Below, piece after piece: positions 27,130-35,330 of a stretch of DNA of 64,000 nt. The notes under the pieces are model-generated. The model did no database searches. It was not told the origin of the DNA and saw nothing but the letters and a program-made list of their open reading frames with translations. The translations under genes were made by a program, and so were the position numbers. The stretch is from Bacteriovoracaceae bacterium (GTDB lineage Bacteria; Bdellovibrionota; Bacteriovoracia; Bacteriovoracales; Bacteriovoracaceae), in NCBI GenBank assembly GCA_023701435.1, contig JAMPXB010000011.1:46510-110509 (forward strand), written 5' to 3'. Every line of letters begins with the position of its first letter. Positions within the stretch are counted from its first letter, which is position 1.

Positions 27130-28575
27130 ATGGTTCCTTCACATTTTCCTGCAGAGCCAAGTGCTGTCTGGGGCTACTTTCACGCTATTAACCAAATTCC
27201 CAGACCATCAAAAAAAGAAGAAAAGATCCGCGAATTCATCCTCGCTGAAGCTGCAAAGTTCAAACTGCGCACGGATGTTGATGAAGTTGGAAACGTCATT
27301 GTTTATGTTCCGGCTTCAAGCGGTTATGAGAATCACGATGCCGTGATTATTCAAAACCACATGGACATGGTGACTGATGCTACTCCTGACAGAATTATCA
27401 ATTTTGTTCAGGATCCAATTGTTACTTTCAAAGATGGCGACTGGATTAAGGCCGATCGCACAACTCTGGGAGCAGATAATGGAATCGGCTGTGCTGCCGC
27501 TCTGGCCTTGATGAATGATCCTTCTATCGCTCATCCTCCTCTGGAACTGTTGTTCACTGTTGATGAAGAAACCGGTTTGGTGGGAGCTTGGGGAGTTCAG
27601 GCAAATAAACTTAGCGGTAAAAAGATGATCAATCTTGATACCGAAGAGTGGGGTAGCCTTTATATCGGATGTGCCGGCGGAATTGATTACGAATTTAAAA
27701 AGAATGTGAAGATGGTACCCGCCAAATTTACAACTTCTTATAAGCTCACCGTAGGTGGTTTCCTGGGCGGACACTCAGGCGTCGATATTCATGAGCAACG
27801 TGGTAACGCCATTAAGTTTTTGATGGATTGGTTACATTCTCTTCCTGCTGGAAGTTTTGAACTTTCGGAGTGGAGAGGAGGAAAGGCCCATAATATTATT
27901 CCTCGTGACGCTTTTGCCTTAGTGACACTGAAAGATGTAGCAGTGGCCAGTGAAGCGGCCAAAGCTGTTGAGGGCAGATGGAAGTCTTTTATGCCTCAGG
28001 CAGACCAGGGCTTTTTCACTAAAATCGAAAAACTGGATTCACCGATTGCTGAAGTGCTGGAACCAGCTGACTTAAAAAACCTGATGGGATTTATGTTGGC
28101 CTTCCCTCATGGGGCCCATGCCTATGATCTGGCCAGTAATAAGGAATTGGTCGCTCTTAGTAACAATCAGGCCATTTCTCTTCTGGTTCGCGGTCAGTTT
28201 TACCTGCAAAGTTCGCTGCGCTTCTTCGATCGTGGAGAGTGTGTTGCTTTGGAAAATCAGATCGTAGCACTGGCAGAGGGCTTCGGTGTGCATTTTGAGA
28301 AGAATGGTGAGTATCCAAGCTGGAAGCCGGTCAGAGAAAATAAACTGCTTGATTTGGTTGCCGGGAAGTACGAGTCATTGTTCAATAAAAAGGCGAAAAT
28401 AACTGCCATTCATGCTGGTCTTGAGTGCGGTATTTTAAGAGATAAAATTGGCCCTATTGATGCTGTTTCTTTTGGACCAACCATCATGGGGGCACATTCT
28501 CCGCAGGAAAGACTGCATATTCCTTCAGTGGGAACTTTCTGGACACTATTAAAAGAAGTACTAAAAGCTCTATAA
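27130..28575 (+). CDS. pepD: Aminoacyl-histidine dipeptidase (PepD-like, M20)
   Basis: Zinc dipeptidase of the M20 family with Xaa-His (carnosinase-like) specificity, cytoplasmic. Metal-binding segments are [25 protein letters not shown] and, in the lid domain, [15 protein letters not shown]. Length of 481 residues is typical of PepD. The ATG has a strong GGGAGG upstream. In a predator it could help recycle peptides released from prey, but that is inference. Confidence 0.9.
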   Translation: MVPSHFPAEPSAVWGYFHAINQIPRPSKKEEKIREFILAEAAKFKLRTDVDEVGNVIVYVPASSGYENHDAVIIQNHMDMVTDATPDRIINFVQDPIVTFKDGDWIKADRTTLGADNGIGCAAALALMNDPSIAHPPLELLFTVDEETGLVGAWGVQANKLSGKKMINLDTEEWGSLYIGCAGGIDYEFKKNVKMVPAKFTTSYKLTVGGFLGGHSGVDIHEQRGNAIKFLMDWLHSLPAGSFELSEWRGGKAHNIIPRDAFALVTLKDVAVASEAAKAVEGRWKSFMPQADQGFFTKIEKLDSPIAEVLEPADLKNLMGFMLAFPHGAHAYDLASNKELVALSNNQAISLLVRGQFYLQSSLRFFDRGECVALENQIVALAEGFGVHFEKNGEYPSWKPVRENKLLDLVAGKYESLFNKKAKITAIHAGLECGILRDKIGPIDAVSFGPTIMGAHSPQERLHIPSVGTFWTLLKEVLKAL

Positions 28576-28586
28576 AGGAGAGTCAC

Positions 28587-28940
28587 ATGATTTCTTACGA
28601 AAATTATAAAATTATCCACCTGGTTTCAATCATGATTCTTATTTCTGGTTTATCGATCAGCTTTTACGGCGGTCAGTATAAGCACATTAAAATCCTGACA
28701 GGAATCGCTTCTCTCCTAACTTTAGTAGGGGGAATGGGTCTGATGGCCCGTCTAGGTATTAGTCAGACCGCTGGCTGGCCTCTTTGGGTTCAAATTAAAT
28801 TGGGAATCTGGTTTGTTGTTGCCATCGGTGGAGCAGTCATCGCAAAACGTTTTCCGAAGTATGGTAAGCTTGCTTACTTTGCTGCCATTGTTCTTTTCTC
28901 TCTGGCATCAATCGCTGCTAATTACAAATTTGGTAACTAA
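28587..28940 (+). CDS. Four-helix membrane protein (SirB2/CopD-like)
   Basis: A 117-residue protein with four predicted helices (about 8-27, 34-54, 67-86 and 93-112) and a conserved-looking [19 protein letters not shown] start. The pattern recalls small SirB2/CopD-type membrane proteins, but assignment is uncertain. Starts 12 bases after pepD with AAGGAG, so it is in the same transcript, and a terminator follows its stop. Confidence 0.7.
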   Translation: MISYENYKIIHLVSIMILISGLSISFYGGQYKHIKILTGIASLLTLVGGMGLMARLGISQTAGWPLWVQIKLGIWFVVAIGGAVIAKRFPKYGKLAYFAAIVLFSLASIAANYKFGN

Positions 28941-28942
28941 GT

Positions 28943-28972
28943 GAAGGGGGAGTTCATCCCCCTTCTTTTTTC
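28943..28972 (+). terminator. Rho-independent terminator
   Basis: GAAGGGGGA / TCCCCCTTC, a 9-bp stem with a five-base loop, followed by TTTTTTCTTTT. Ends the pepD transcript. Confidence 0.93.
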
Positions 28973-29007
28973 TTTTCATTCTCTCTTATTCACTCCAAAA
29001 TAATTAT

Positions 29008-29235
29008 ATGATTCTGATTCATTATCTTCTGCAAATATTCATTTATATTCTCATCATTGATGTGATTCTAAGTTACTTTCCCGAAGTTCGCTCTCAGGAA
29101 TGGGCGAGAAAGCTTCATCAGATTGCAGACATTCCGCAAAAACCAATCAGAGAGATGTTGCCGCAGAATTTGCCATTGGATCCTACTCCGATGATTCTTA
29201 TCATTCTGATTCAGATATTAATGTACTTACTTTAA
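29008..29235 (+). CDS. YggT family membrane protein
   Basis: A 75-residue protein with two helices (about 3-24 and 55-75) separated by a loop, DVILSYFPEVRSQEWARKLHQIADIPQKPIRE, which resembles the YggT family. These are small membrane proteins of unclear function, sometimes linked to osmotic stress or cell division. The next gene follows 9 bases later. Confidence 0.75.
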   Translation: MILIHYLLQIFIYILIIDVILSYFPEVRSQEWARKLHQIADIPQKPIREMLPQNLPLDPTPMILIILIQILMYLL

Positions 29236-29244
29236 AAGGGTATC

Positions 29245-30069
29245 ATGGACGATATCGAATATTTAGTTAATGAGACATTCAAGCACTTCGATCAACATTT
29301 CGCCTATGCGGAAGAACAGACTGAACTAAAAATGAAAGATGATGATGTAAGCTTAACGGAGTTTCCGGAAGAAGCTGGGGTCATCTATCATATTCAGAAA
29401 GCTTCATCTGTTTTTGTCATCAGGACTTTGGTTTCTGCCAATATCCGTGAAGATTACCTGAAAATTATGGAATCTCCTGAGGATTATCCAAGCCTGCGTT
29501 TGCTTGATGGCGGCAATGATGATGTTTCTGGGCGTTTGAAATTCTTCCTGGTTGAAAATTTATTTCAAGCCGAAATTATTCATGACCAGATTCACAATCG
29601 AAGATTTCCGATCCATGAGGAAATGATCTGCAATATCTCTGATCCTGGATTTAGCTGGTGGTTAACCAAAAAAGAAAAAGGCTTCCAGCTGGCCTTCACG
29701 ATGTCAGTTGCTTCAGATGCTGAGACCATTAAGCTCGGTCCTTTAGGGGACAGGGAGCTTGCTCTTAGAAATTTTCAAACCCTTGAAGAACTTGTGACTT
29801 CAGCGGGAATTGAAATGAATATTCAAAATGAGACCAATCGCGTTCAGTTTACTGACTGCGAAGAGTTTATTCTTGAAGAGCTTAAGGATGTTTTTGAATT
29901 TGGTGTTGTCACTGAGACGATGCAAGAGCTATTCAAAACTCTTGCAGGTCAGATTAAAAAAAATTCATCTCTTCAGACCACTCGGCTTTACTTCCAGGAA
30001 CTAGCAGCGATGCGTAGATTTTGGATTCAAGTTCAATTTGATCTTAATTCTGAGAACGAAAGTAATTAA
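29245..30069 (+). CDS. Conserved-looking hypothetical protein
   Basis: Soluble, acidic protein of 274 residues with no signal peptide, no membrane segment and no recognised motif. It appears to be mixed alpha/beta in the first two thirds and helical in the last third (about 205-265). Good Shine-Dalgarno (AAAGGG) and close spacing behind the YggT gene suggest co-transcription. Its end overlaps the next, convergent gene by 4 bases. Function unknown. Confidence 0.7.
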   Translation: MDDIEYLVNETFKHFDQHFAYAEEQTELKMKDDDVSLTEFPEEAGVIYHIQKASSVFVIRTLVSANIREDYLKIMESPEDYPSLRLLDGGNDDVSGRLKFFLVENLFQAEIIHDQIHNRRFPIHEEMICNISDPGFSWWLTKKEKGFQLAFTMSVASDAETIKLGPLGDRELALRNFQTLEELVTSAGIEMNIQNETNRVQFTDCEEFILEELKDVFEFGVVTETMQELFKTLAGQIKKNSSLQTTRLYFQELAAMRRFWIQVQFDLNSENESN

Positions 30070-30311
30070 TGTTTCGTTGATTTGAGACTTTCTTCATGCT
30101 TGGCGGCCAGGTAACCAGTTACCATCAGTTGAGCGAGCATGCCTAATTCTTCATCATCTGTGATGCCATAAAATGTTTCAATATGCTGAACAAAAATTTC
30201 AACGTCTTCATCTGAGAGATGTTTTTCAACCATTGCCATCATGCTGTCGGATTCAACTTTCTCGAGTGAAGCGAAGAAAGAAGTAAGAATTTGATGTTTT
30301 TCTGAGCTCAT
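30066..30311 (-). CDS. Small acidic helical protein, unknown
   Basis: An 81-residue protein rich in Glu, Met and His, predicted all-helical, with no cysteine or signal peptide. GGAAC lies just upstream of the ATG. It shares 4 bases at its end with the convergent hypothetical gene. Nothing in the sequence gives a function; composition and codon use look like a real gene. Confidence 0.6.
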   Translation of the reverse strand: MSSEKHQILTSFFASLEKVESDSMMAMVEKHLSDEDVEIFVQHIETFYGITDDEELGMLAQLMVTGYLAAKHEESLKSTKH

Positions 30312-30468
30312 GGAAGTTCCTTTGGTGTCACTATTGCACCACGATAATATTCTTGTCTTATATTAAAGTACATGAGAACAATTGAATATTACTTTGAGTT
30401 CTCTGACGAATTTGCTTAGAATCAAAGTTATTGTAAAGTTTATTGATTGTAAGGAAGGCAACATCACT

Positions 30469-31419
30469 ATGAAAAGTATTTCTCTTCTATTTTTGATTCT
30501 GACAGCGACGTCGACATCAGTTGCCTTGGCACAAATGACAATGAAGCCTTCCCCTGATGATCTTAAGCCGAAGACTAGTTTTCAAAAGTTTTCAGATCGC
30601 TTGAAAATCGGATATTTTGGAGTCGTAACTACACCTCATTTAGATGATATGGAAAAAGGGCATTGGAATAATGCCGCTATTTCGCCGGAATTCGGACAGA
30701 CCCCAGAGGGTGATGGCAAGAACCGTGATACCTGGCCGGCAAACGTTTGGCATCAAATCGGCTTTAACTATAATTTTGGTGCGAAAATGAACTTCGTTTT
30801 CAATCCACGTTTCATGACCCCCCTTGCAACACCGACTGATATGAAAGATCCGGAAGACAGATCATTCATTGAACTCGAAGATATCTTTCTTGGTTTTCAG
30901 GGTGTCGTTTATGCTTCCGAGGATAAGAAGTTTAACCTCTTCATCCGTCCAGGTATGCGTCTGCCAGTAAGCCGTGGTAGCCGTAACTTTCCAAATGGAA
31001 ACCCTACCTTTGGTGCCCTTACTCAGCAAGTTGAACTTTCTTTGCTTCCTTCTTATGACTTTAATTCGACTTGGCAGATCGGGGTGTTCAATCAGAACCG
31101 TGTTTGGATCTATGATGACCGTTATAACTATTCCCGAGTTCGTATTTACACAGCTCCCTACATTCAATATACGATAAATGATGTTTCCCGGATTCAGCTC
31201 TACTACGAAAGCATGCTTGAAAATTCTCGTAGATGGGAGTCTATCAACGGTAGTAAGCCAATGTTCACCGATTTATGGCAGAACGTGTACGTCGGTTATA
31301 GCCGCGACTATACCTCAAAGTTTAGTGCAATGCCGTTCGTATCAGTTTTCGTGGATGACGTTCCTCTCACTGATAAATCAGTGTGGTTTGGGGCCCAAAT
31401 TTCTTACGCGATCAAATAA
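30469..31419 (+). CDS. Outer membrane beta-barrel-like protein
   Basis: 316 residues from ATG 30469, which has AAGGAAGG ten bases upstream; the frame stays open further back to 30382 but without such a site. A signal peptide (MKSISLLFLILTATSTSVALA) precedes a protein with alternating aromatic/polar strands (for example QIGFNYNFGAKMNFVFNPRF and YIQYTINDVSRIQLYYES) that ends ISYAIK. No porin family is recognised by name. Probably an outer membrane channel or barrel. Single-gene unit with a strong terminator. Confidence 0.72.
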   Translation: MKSISLLFLILTATSTSVALAQMTMKPSPDDLKPKTSFQKFSDRLKIGYFGVVTTPHLDDMEKGHWNNAAISPEFGQTPEGDGKNRDTWPANVWHQIGFNYNFGAKMNFVFNPRFMTPLATPTDMKDPEDRSFIELEDIFLGFQGVVYASEDKKFNLFIRPGMRLPVSRGSRNFPNGNPTFGALTQQVELSLLPSYDFNSTWQIGVFNQNRVWIYDDRYNYSRVRIYTAPYIQYTINDVSRIQLYYESMLENSRRWESINGSKPMFTDLWQNVYVGYSRDYTSKFSAMPFVSVFVDDVPLTDKSVWFGAQISYAIK

Positions 31420-31430
31420 CTTAACTATGA

Positions 31431-31456
31431 AGCCCCTCTTTGAGGGGCTTTTTTTT
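31431..31456 (+). terminator. Rho-independent terminator
   Basis: AGCCCCTC / GAGGGGCT with a TTT loop, then eight T, 11 bases after the barrel-protein stop. Confidence 0.95.
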
Positions 31457-31517
31457 GCCTTAAATTCCTTGAATCATATCTTTTTTATACAGTTTTCCTT
31501 AAGGTTCATAACGCATA

Positions 31518-31545
31518 TTTACATTATAAGAAAAACTGTGATACT
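31518..31545 (+). promoter_or_regulatory. Candidate sigma-70 promoter of the DEAD-box helicase gene
   Basis: TTTACA (-35) and GATACT (-10) 16 bases apart, with an extended TGT before the -10. Transcription would start near 31552 and leave a leader of about 150 bases before the helicase ATG. Confidence 0.5.
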
Positions 31546-31592
31546 AGGGCTCTAGTCGTTTATTTTGTACCTTGCTCCCACCCGGATCTGTC

Positions 31593-31644
31593 GTCTATGT
31601 CTCAGGTCTAAGTGGTTCTTAGGGTTAGTTTAGAGACCATAGAC
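31593..31644 (+). promoter_or_regulatory. Structured 5' leader of the DEAD-box helicase gene
   Basis: GTCTATG at 31593-31599 pairs with CATAGAC at 31638-31644, the adjoining TCTC with GAGA across a one-base bulge, and inside it CTAAG / CTTAG form a second short stem with a five-base loop. Helicases of the DeaD/CsdA group are often controlled through long cold-responsive leaders; here that role is inference. Confidence 0.5.
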
Positions 31645-31703
31645 CAGGCCTCTCCACATTCAAAATGCGCATAATATTTTACTTTCTCGAAAGGAGAAAA
31701 CGC

Positions 31704-33428
31704 ATGTCTTTTATTGATCTAGGACTCAAAGAGTCTTCACTCAAAGCTATTACTAAGATGGGATTTGAAAACCCTTCAGAAATTCAGGTGCAGGCGATTC
31801 CTGTGCTCATGCAGGGAGATGTTGATTTCATCGGCCAGGCCCAGACAGGTTCTGGTAAAACTGCTGCATTTGTTCTTCCTTTACTAGAAAAACTTGATTT
31901 TAAATCACCGGCCCTTCAAGCAATCATCCTTGCTCCGACTCGGGAGCTTGCTAACCAGATCAACGAAGAAATTCAGAAGCTTTCGGCTTTTGAGCCGATT
32001 CGTTCTATGTCTGTATATGGCGGTACTTCCGTAGGTCTTCAAATTAAAGATTTCAAATCGAAAAAACCTCAAGTCATCGCGGGAACACCGGGACGAGTAA
32101 TGGATTTGATCGACCGTGGTGTTCTTAAGTTTGATGCTACTAAATTTGTTATTCTTGATGAAGCAGATGAAATGCTCGACATGGGCTTTTTTGATGACGT
32201 TATTAATATCATCGCTCAGGTTCCTGAAAAAAGAATCTGGATGTTCTCAGCAACTCTTCCGGGTCCGATTGCTAATCTTGTAAACAAAGAATTTTCAAAT
32301 CCGGTTACTGTTCGAGTAACAAAGAAAGTTTTAACTGCTGATTCAGTTGAACAAAAAGCTGTTGTTGTCCGTCGTGAAAACGGCATTGAAGCTCTTTGTC
32401 GTTATATGGATTTCTCTGATGAGATGTATGCCATCATTTTCACCAGAACAAAAATTGGTGCAAAAGAACTTACTGATGAATTGAATGCCCGTGGCTATCC
32501 GACAGACGCTCTTCATGGAGATATGGATCAGGCCTCTCGTGATATGACGATGAAAAAGTTCAAAGAAAAGAAGATTAATCTTCTAGTTTGTACTGACGTT
32601 GCAGCACGCGGGATTGATGTTAACAACCTTACTCACGTTATCAACTTTGGTCTTCCACAGGATAATGAATCTTATGTTCACCGTATTGGTCGTACTGGCC
32701 GCGGTGGCTCTAAAGGGATTTCACTTTCTATCATTGAGCCAAGTGAACAGGGCCGCGTAGGTCAGATCGAAAGATTGACCAAGGCAAAAATTGAAAGAGT
32801 ATTCCTTCCTAAAGTGGAAGAAATCCGTGAAAAGATCCTTGAGAAATCACTCAAGCGTTTCACTGACCATATTGAAAGCTTCCAGGATGAAGAAGTTCTT
32901 CACTACGATACTTTTAAGGCCAAGTTCAATGAACTTGAAAAAGAAGATATTATTAAAGGTATCTATGGCTTCATGTTTGAGAACACATTAAAACGTTACC
33001 AAAAAGCTCAGGAAATTGATGTGGCCCCAAGAGGTCAGGGCGAGCGTCCACAAGGCGTTCGTGTTACCACTGGTATGCAAAGATTTTTCATTAACCTTGG
33101 TACTATGGACGGCGCGAATGCTGGTGAATTGTTGAAGTTCATCTCTGCAACTGCCGGTGTATCAGGCCGTGATATTGGTCGTATTGATTCTAAAGAAAAG
33201 TTCGCTTTCCTTGAAGCCCCAGCTCACTTAACAGACGCCATTATGGGTCTGAAAGGTGAAATGTTTGGTAGTCGTCGTGTTTCCATCGAACTTGCTACTG
33301 CGCCAGTTGGCGGCGGTGGTGGACGTGGGTTTGGCGGCGGTGGCGGCGGCGGTGGTTACCGCGGTGGAAGTCGTGGGGGCGATCGTGGCGGTCGTTCATA
33401 CGGCGGTGCTAGCCGAGGACGTTACTAG
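31704..33428 (+). CDS. DEAD-box ATP-dependent RNA helicase (DeaD/CsdA-like)
   Basis: Cytoplasmic RNA helicase likely acting in ribosome assembly or cold adaptation. Motifs in order: Q motif (FENPSEIQVQAIP), I (AQTGSGKT), Ia (PTRELA), II (LDEADEML), III (FSATLP), V/VI (ARGIDVNNLTH, HRIGRTGR). A DbpA-type RNA-binding domain (about residues 455-540) and a Gly/Arg-rich tail (about 540-574) follow, as in CsdA. ATG 31704 has AAGGAG upstream and is preferred over the upstream in-frame ATG at 31665. Confidence 0.93.
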   Translation: MSFIDLGLKESSLKAITKMGFENPSEIQVQAIPVLMQGDVDFIGQAQTGSGKTAAFVLPLLEKLDFKSPALQAIILAPTRELANQINEEIQKLSAFEPIRSMSVYGGTSVGLQIKDFKSKKPQVIAGTPGRVMDLIDRGVLKFDATKFVILDEADEMLDMGFFDDVINIIAQVPEKRIWMFSATLPGPIANLVNKEFSNPVTVRVTKKVLTADSVEQKAVVVRRENGIEALCRYMDFSDEMYAIIFTRTKIGAKELTDELNARGYPTDALHGDMDQASRDMTMKKFKEKKINLLVCTDVAARGIDVNNLTHVINFGLPQDNESYVHRIGRTGRGGSKGISLSIIEPSEQGRVGQIERLTKAKIERVFLPKVEEIREKILEKSLKRFTDHIESFQDEEVLHYDTFKAKFNELEKEDIIKGIYGFMFENTLKRYQKAQEIDVAPRGQGERPQGVRVTTGMQRFFINLGTMDGANAGELLKFISATAGVSGRDIGRIDSKEKFAFLEAPAHLTDAIMGLKGEMFGSRRVSIELATAPVGGGGGRGFGGGGGGGGYRGGSRGGDRGGRSYGGASRGRY

Positions 33429-33461
33429 GAAAAAACTTCTTCTTATTCATAAGTAGTTGAT

Positions 33462-33520
33462 AGCACTATGCTTCCCATGATAAATTGGTTAGAATACCAA
33501 TACTTGGGCAGCATAGTGCT
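33462..33520. repeat. Nested stem-loop between the helicase and ftsB-like genes
   Basis: Perfect outer arms AGCACTATGCT / AGCATAGTGCT (11 bp), a middle CCCA / TGGG and an inner ATTGGT / ACCAAT stem with a six-base loop, so nearly all of the 59 bases can fold. Only a short TAAAAA follows, so it is not a typical intrinsic terminator. It ends 23 bases before the next gene. Confidence 0.7.
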
Positions 33521-33543
33521 TAAAAATACAGGATGTATTTTGC

Positions 33544-34221
33544 GTGGAATTAAGAATGAATCAACCCTCTTATGACGAGTATGAAGACGTAGAATCCCCT
33601 TACACGTCAAAGACAACTACAAAAGCTCCCAGTAGAGAGAGATTGCGTACCCGCAAGAACGTTTTTAATCGACCTTTTGCTACTGATTCAACCAATGCTC
33701 CTACCTATTTCGAAACCACTGCTACCAGAAAATCTATTGGTCATGCCGATTCAACTGATGTGATTGAACATCGTCAGAGCGAACTGGCCGACACTAATAT
33801 TGAATATCTAGATAATGACGAAGAAGAAGAAGAGTATGAAGAAGCACCGGTTGTAGAAAAACGTCCGGCCCGTACATCTTCGAGCTCAACCAAGAAAAAA
33901 GCTAAACTTAAAAAAAATCTTTTAAGTAAAATAGGTTGGTCTGTCATCGGCCTTTTGGTTTTACGTTTGATTTTCATGGATCGTGGCGTTTGGGATTACT
34001 TTTCAACTGAGGGCGTGATTCAGGAAAAACAAGAAGAACTCTCTTCCATTAACAGAGAGAACAAAGAGTTGAAAACCGAAATCACCCGCATTCAAGTGGA
34101 CAAAAATTTTCAACGTCAATTGGCCAAGGAACATCTTGGAGTTATTGCTGCTGACGAATTTTTGATTCTGTTTGCTGGAGAGTCAGGGGAGACTTCCACT
34201 GAAACTGATCGCCAACTTTAA
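33544..34221 (+). CDS. FtsB/DivIC-family septum formation initiator with long N-terminal extension
   Basis: The last 95 residues look like FtsB: a membrane helix (about 130-148, WSVIGLLVLRLIFMD), then a coiled coil (about 160-195, IQEKQEELSSINRENKELK) and the FtsB-like REHLG-type end (LAKEHLGVIAADEFLILF). FtsB bridges FtsL and FtsQ in the divisome. The first 125 residues are an unusual hydrophilic, disordered cytoplasmic tail with an acidic block (DNDEEEEEYEEA) and a basic block before the helix. The start may be GTG 33544 or ATG 33556. The last 80 bases overlap the convergent DUF192 gene. Confidence 0.78.
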   Translation: MELRMNQPSYDEYEDVESPYTSKTTTKAPSRERLRTRKNVFNRPFATDSTNAPTYFETTATRKSIGHADSTDVIEHRQSELADTNIEYLDNDEEEEEYEEAPVVEKRPARTSSSSTKKKAKLKKNLLSKIGWSVIGLLVLRLIFMDRGVWDYFSTEGVIQEKQEELSSINRENKELKTEITRIQVDKNFQRQLAKEHLGVIAADEFLILFAGESGETSTETDRQL

Positions 34222-34699
34222 GTTTTGACGAAATAACAGATCCATTTTTCATTTCCAGAACGTGCCGGCTGCTAATTCTTGGTGCCCGGGGAATTTCTGA
34301 ATCTACACTTCCTGTATAATGCTCAATGTTCCATACGATGTCGGTAATTTTGAGCTCTTGATCCAAATAGATGATATCAAGATTAAAGTAGGTATTCGGC
34401 ATCCAGAAAGTCCGGGCGCTATCCTTAAGATAAAAGAATAATTTGCCTTCATTTTCCTCAAACTCCTCGGGTTGAACTCCTTGCAGTCCTTTGCTTTGAT
34501 CCCGGGAAGTATAGGCGATGCTCACCTTGATTATTTCTCCCGAAGGGGAGATGAGTTCAACATTTTTCAAGGGGTCTTTGGTTTCTTCTGTTGCTGCAGG
34601 AGATTCTACTTGAGGCTGCGGAGAATTTCGAGAATCGCCCTTGCCGCAAGAAGTGAGATTAAGGACCAGAACAAGAAGCAGAAAATAATATTTTTTCAT
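34142..34699 (-). CDS. DUF192 domain lipoprotein (copy 1)
   Basis: A 185-residue predicted lipoprotein: signal peptide MKKYYFLLLVLVLNLTSC with lipobox Cys18, a Pro/Glu/Ser linker, then a DUF192 domain (about 47-160; QSKGLQGV, KLFFYLKDSARTFWMPNTYF, ITDI, SSRHVLEMKNG). DUF192 is a small beta-rich family of unknown function found in exported proteins. Its 3' end runs 80 bases into the convergent ftsB-like gene, which is a long overlap for two real genes. A paralogue lies directly upstream on the same strand. Confidence 0.8.
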   Translation of the reverse strand: MKKYYFLLLVLVLNLTSCGKGDSRNSPQPQVESPAATEETKDPLKNVELISPSGEIIKVSIAYTSRDQSKGLQGVQPEEFEENEGKLFFYLKDSARTFWMPNTYFNLDIIYLDQELKITDIVWNIEHYTGSVDSEIPRAPRISSRHVLEMKNGSVISSKLKVGDQFQWKSPLTLQQTESKIRQQQ

Positions 34700-34763
34700 G
34701 CCTCTATCTTAGGAGGCGGGTCTTTCCGGGGAAATAAAAGATGCATTTAAGTTGTATAAATAC

Positions 34764-35264
34764 CTAGAGGTTTTGTCTGACTTTTGCCTCTGTTTCACTA
34801 AGACTTAGCGAAGATTTCCAGCTAAGTTTATCGCCGATCTTAAGGCCCTTAGCTATTTCCGAAGTCGACTTCATCTCCAGGACATGACGGCACCAGACCC
34901 CCCTCAATTTGGGGATTAAATCAGGATTGGCCCTTCCGATGTAGTGAGGTGCCCGACGAATTATCTCGATGATTTTGAGGTCCTTATCCATATAAAAGAG
35001 ATCAAGGTCGAAGTAGGTATCGGGCATCCAGAAAAACTTTTCAAAGTCTTCCAGATAAAAGAAAAGCATCCCTTGATCGTCATCAAAATCTCCCGCTTTG
35101 ACCCCAGAAAGTCCCTGATTTTGGTCATCGGCGGTGATGGCCAGTGTAGTTTTAATCTTTTCTCCCTGCGGAGTAACGAGTTCAACTTTCTTAAGAGGAT
35201 TATCTGACACACTTTGGCAGTTCCAAAGAGTAAAGAGAAGAGCGAGAGTAAGAAATTTTCTCAT
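34764..35264 (-). CDS. DUF192 domain lipoprotein (copy 2)
   Basis: Paralogue of the next gene: MRKFLTLALLFTLWNC gives a lipobox Cys16, and the DUF192 domain repeats the same landmarks (NQGLSGV, MLFFYLEDFEKFFWMPDTYF, RHVLEMKSTSEIAKGLKIGD). The ATG at 35264 is chosen because it starts the signal peptide; the open frame extends 30 bases further. Most likely co-transcribed with copy 1 after a tandem duplication. A weak GATCAC / GTGATC inverted repeat lies between this gene and aspS. Confidence 0.8.
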   Translation of the reverse strand: MRKFLTLALLFTLWNCQSVSDNPLKKVELVTPQGEKIKTTLAITADDQNQGLSGVKAGDFDDDQGMLFFYLEDFEKFFWMPDTYFDLDLFYMDKDLKIIEIIRRAPHYIGRANPDLIPKLRGVWCRHVLEMKSTSEIAKGLKIGDKLSWKSSLSLSETEAKVRQNL

Positions 35265-35330
35265 GAAGTTTATTCCTGAATCAGGTATGATCACTAGACA
35301 TTAGTTTAAGTGATCCTCAGGAGTTTTTAA

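Noticed and set aside
27316..27774. 152-residue antisense frame inside pepD
   Set aside because: Shadow of a well-supported gene, with no start signal and no recognisable product.
31178..31555. 125-residue frame overlapping the barrel protein, terminator and promoter
   Set aside because: It crosses a strong terminator and has no domain or ribosome-binding support.
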